Source: Bifidobacterium breve
GTDB lineage: Bacteria; Actinomycetota; Acidimicrobiia; Acidimicrobiales; Ilumatobacteraceae
Direction: 5' to 3'
DNA length: 7,434 bases
NCBI GenBank assembly: GCA_943325435.2
Contig: CALPPK020000047.1
Coordinates: forward strand, 1 to 7,434
The translations under genes and the position numbers were made by a program. The notes under the pieces were generated by a model. It did no database searches. It was not told the DNA's origin and saw only the letters and a list, made by a program, of their open reading frames with translations. Shown in pieces: positions 5,909-7,434 of this stretch; the first letter of the stretch is position 1, and every line of letters starts with the position of its first letter.

Positions 5909-6853
5909 TTACATCTGCGTGAAGATATGTACTTTAATTGCGCCAGCTTGTCGATCATTTGCAACTGCAAATGCTTGAACAGAATCTTCAAGAGAGAAAC
6001 GATGTGTGACAAGCGTTGTTGTGAGTTCTGGATGCCTAACAAGCATGTCAACCGCATCTACAAAATCATTTTGTTCATGATCGTGGCTATAGAAGATAGA
6101 CGGCACTAGAGAAATTTCTTTTAACATCATTTGGTTTTTGAGTTGTATGCCACTCCAAATCATTCCGAACTCAACAACGTCTCCGCGTGGACGAGTCGCG
6201 TTGAAACAAGTGTCGAGCGACTCTTGGGTGCACACAGCATCGAACGAGACGTCGTAGTTCGAACCTGGTTTCGATACTGCGTTCACCCCGAGCTTCTGGG
6301 CGGCTTCAAATTGGTGGGGGTGGCGGCACACAATGTCCACATTGATGCCCCTGTCGGCAAGAACGGCAGCTGTCAATAGGCCAATCGAGCCGGAGCCCAC
6401 GACCATGGCCGACATGCCAGACATGAGGCGAACTCGATTGACTCCATGTATTACGACCGCAAGTGGTTCAACTAGGCCTACCGCGGCTGGGTCTGTGCCG
6501 GCGGGTACCGGAACCATGCGAGAAGACTCCACCCGCACGAATTGGGCAAGGCCGCCGTTGATAGATGTTCCGTGAAGGGAAGCTGCAGCTTGATGGCATG
6601 TGTGTGGGAAACCAGTAGTGCATTGTGCGCATGTGCCGCATTCTCCGGTGGGGCGAACTGCGACCAAAGTTCCGTCGGCAGTGAAGCCACCAAACTCGTG
6701 GCCGAGAATAACCCCAGAGAGTCCAGATGAAACGAGGTGCAGATCGGACCCGCATATTCCAGCTGATGTAACGGTGATGAGTTCACCAATTCCGGTGGGT
6801 TCTTCCTGGTCTGTTACAAATACCGAACCTGAAGAGGACATAACTGCGCGCAT
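5909..6853 (-). CDS. Zinc-dependent medium-chain alcohol/polyol dehydrogenase
   Basis: A cytoplasmic NAD(P)-dependent oxidoreductase of the zinc MDR family (threonine/sorbitol/alcohol dehydrogenase type), 314 residues and slightly shorter than the usual 340-350. Likely catalytic zinc ligands are Cys34 (GICGSD), His52-Glu53 (GHEFGG) and Glu129 (VEPLA). The structural-zinc lobe has Cys72, 75, 78 and 86 in CX2CX2CX7C spacing. The nucleotide-binding glycine motif GSGSIG is at 153-158. The second Rossmann strand ends in VCRH with no acidic residue, which hints at NADP(H) rather than NAD(H); this is inference. The N-terminus MRAVM at 6853 fits the family. No good Shine-Dalgarno precedes it, but a TACAAT box lies 4 nt upstream and the preceding gene ends only 23 nt away, so coupled or near-leaderless translation is possible. 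The substrate is unknown. Confidence 0.92.
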   Translation of the reverse strand: MRAVMSSSGSVFVTDQEEPTGIGELITVTSAGICGSDLHLVSSGLSGVILGHEFGGFTADGTLVAVRPTGECGTCAQCTTGFPHTCHQAAASLHGTSINGGLAQFVRVESSRMVPVPAGTDPAAVGLVEPLAVVIHGVNRVRLMSGMSAMVVGSGSIGLLTAAVLADRGINVDIVCRHPHQFEAAQKLGVNAVSKPGSNYDVSFDAVCTQESLDTCFNATRPRGDVVEFGMIWSGIQLKNQMMLKEISLVPSIFYSHDHEQNDFVDAVDMLVRHPELTTTLVTHRFSLEDSVQAFAVANDRQAGAIKVHIFTQM

Positions 6854-6876
6854 GCACAGATTGTACTACTGAGTAA

Positions 6877-7434
6877 TTAACCGGCGGTTGTTGTCGATGT
6901 CGTCGGAGTTGTTGAGGTTGTGCTTGTGCTTGTTGAAGAAGTTGTAGTCACTGGCACGACGGTTGTAGATGTTGTCGTAGTGGTTGTCGATGTACTAGTG
7001 GTTGTGCTCGCGTTGACAATCGCTGAACCAAATGAGTAAATCGCTGGAACCATAAAGCTACTTCTGGTTTTGTATCCCGAAACTGTTAAGTGCACGCCGT
7101 CATTAATGAATCGGCTTTTGGATTTAGGAGTGAACGCAGTATTCCAATCAGCGATTGTCAAGTTCGGGTACCGAAGTTTGGCTAGACGCAATTCTTTGTT
7201 GAATCGAACCCCACGTGCTCGCCAATCACTGCGTCCGGTCTGAGAGAACTCTACGTTGACCCACAACACTGGTAAGCCGCGTGTTTTGTTCATCACGGTG
7301 TCAATGACCCATCGTGGGTACCACGTCTCAGGCTTAGAGATCATGTCATTGGTGCCGAGCGCGATGACAAGGGCAGTGGTTGAAGAAGTGAGTCCCTTTT
7401 CGATAATCGATGCGCCCAGTGAGGCCTTGCGGCC
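6877..7434 (-). CDS. SGNH/GDSL-type hydrolase, C-terminal part with Thr/Ser-rich tail (5' end beyond window)
   Basis: The reading frame continues upstream of the ATG at 7344 to the window edge, giving 185 visible residues with the true start outside. Translation there yields VIALGTND (visible residues 23-30), the block III G-x-N-D motif that supplies oxyanion-hole residues. DGVHLT (112-117) is block V, with the catalytic Asp and His. The catalytic-Ser block I must lie beyond base 7434. The fold usually acts as an esterase or acetyl-transferring domain, alone or fused behind an acyltransferase-3 membrane domain. Which applies here cannot be seen. After the domain comes a 43-residue tail (143-185) with 26 Thr and 10 Ser, ending at the stop with no further domain. 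Such tails usually mean an extracytoplasmic, possibly glycosylated, protein. The gene ends 23 nt before the dehydrogenase and may be co-transcribed with it. Confidence 0.88.
   Translation of the reverse strand, partial: GRKASLGASIIEKGLTSSTTALVIALGTNDMISKPETWYPRWVIDTVMNKTRGLPVLWVNVEFSQTGRSDWRARGVRFNKELRLAKLRYPNLTIADWNTAFTPKSKSRFINDGVHLTVSGYKTRSSFMVPAIYSFGSAIVNASTTTSTSTTTTTTSTTVVPVTTTSSTSTSTTSTTPTTSTTTAG

Noticed and set aside
5766..5978. Plus-strand open frame of 70 codons in the dehydrogenase/SBP-2 gap
   Set aside because: It crosses the palindrome and the 3' end of the dehydrogenase gene, has no ribosome binding site and no recognisable protein features.
1..7434. CRISPR arrays, tRNA or rRNA genes, insertion sequences, toxin-antitoxin or defence systems
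   Set aside because: No repeat-spacer pattern, RNA gene signature, transposase or defence protein was found. Most of the window is explained by ordinary transport and metabolic genes.

Overview
The window reads as one minus-strand gene block from a bacterium of roughly intermediate GC content. The layout is compact: short intergenic gaps, G-rich Shine-Dalgarno sites, and a secreted or exposed enzyme with a long Thr/Ser-rich tail. This suggests an actinobacterial lineage, possibly an aquatic Acidimicrobiia-like one. That is an impression from protein style; no rRNA or marker gene in the window fixes the taxonomy.

In transcription order (right to left) the genes are: the C-terminal part of an SGNH/GDSL-type hydrolase (6877-7434, open at the window edge); a zinc-dependent medium-chain alcohol dehydrogenase (5909-6853); a regulatory gap with a perfect 24-bp palindrome and further inverted repeats; substrate-binding protein SBP-2 (3952-5730); a hairpin terminator; the closely related SBP-1 (1939-3708); a second hairpin terminator; and two ABC permeases of the dipeptide/oligopeptide (Dpp/Opp) type (886-1845 and 1-893). 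The permease genes overlap by 8 nt, and the second is cut by the window start a few residues from its expected end. ATPase genes would be expected beyond position 1 but are not visible.

The main system is an ABC importer of the peptide/nickel/opine class with two tandem paralogous binding proteins feeding one permease pair. The paralogs are collinear over their whole length and share four cysteines at equivalent positions. They also share an upstream block with an inverted repeat exactly 35 nt before each start codon, so the duplication included control DNA. A terminator after each binding-protein gene suggests a stepwise drop in transcript: much SBP-2 and SBP-1, less permease. Both binding proteins have a secretion signal but no lipobox cysteine, which is unusual if the host is a monoderm.

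The dehydrogenase and the hydrolase lie 23 nt apart and may be co-transcribed. They are separated from the transporter by the palindrome-bearing gap, and no functional link to it is shown. I found no RNA genes, CRISPR arrays, insertion sequences or phage genes. Nothing here is convincingly a new biological system. The points most worth a second look are the shared control elements, the terminator-graded duplicated binding proteins and the odd hydrolase tail.
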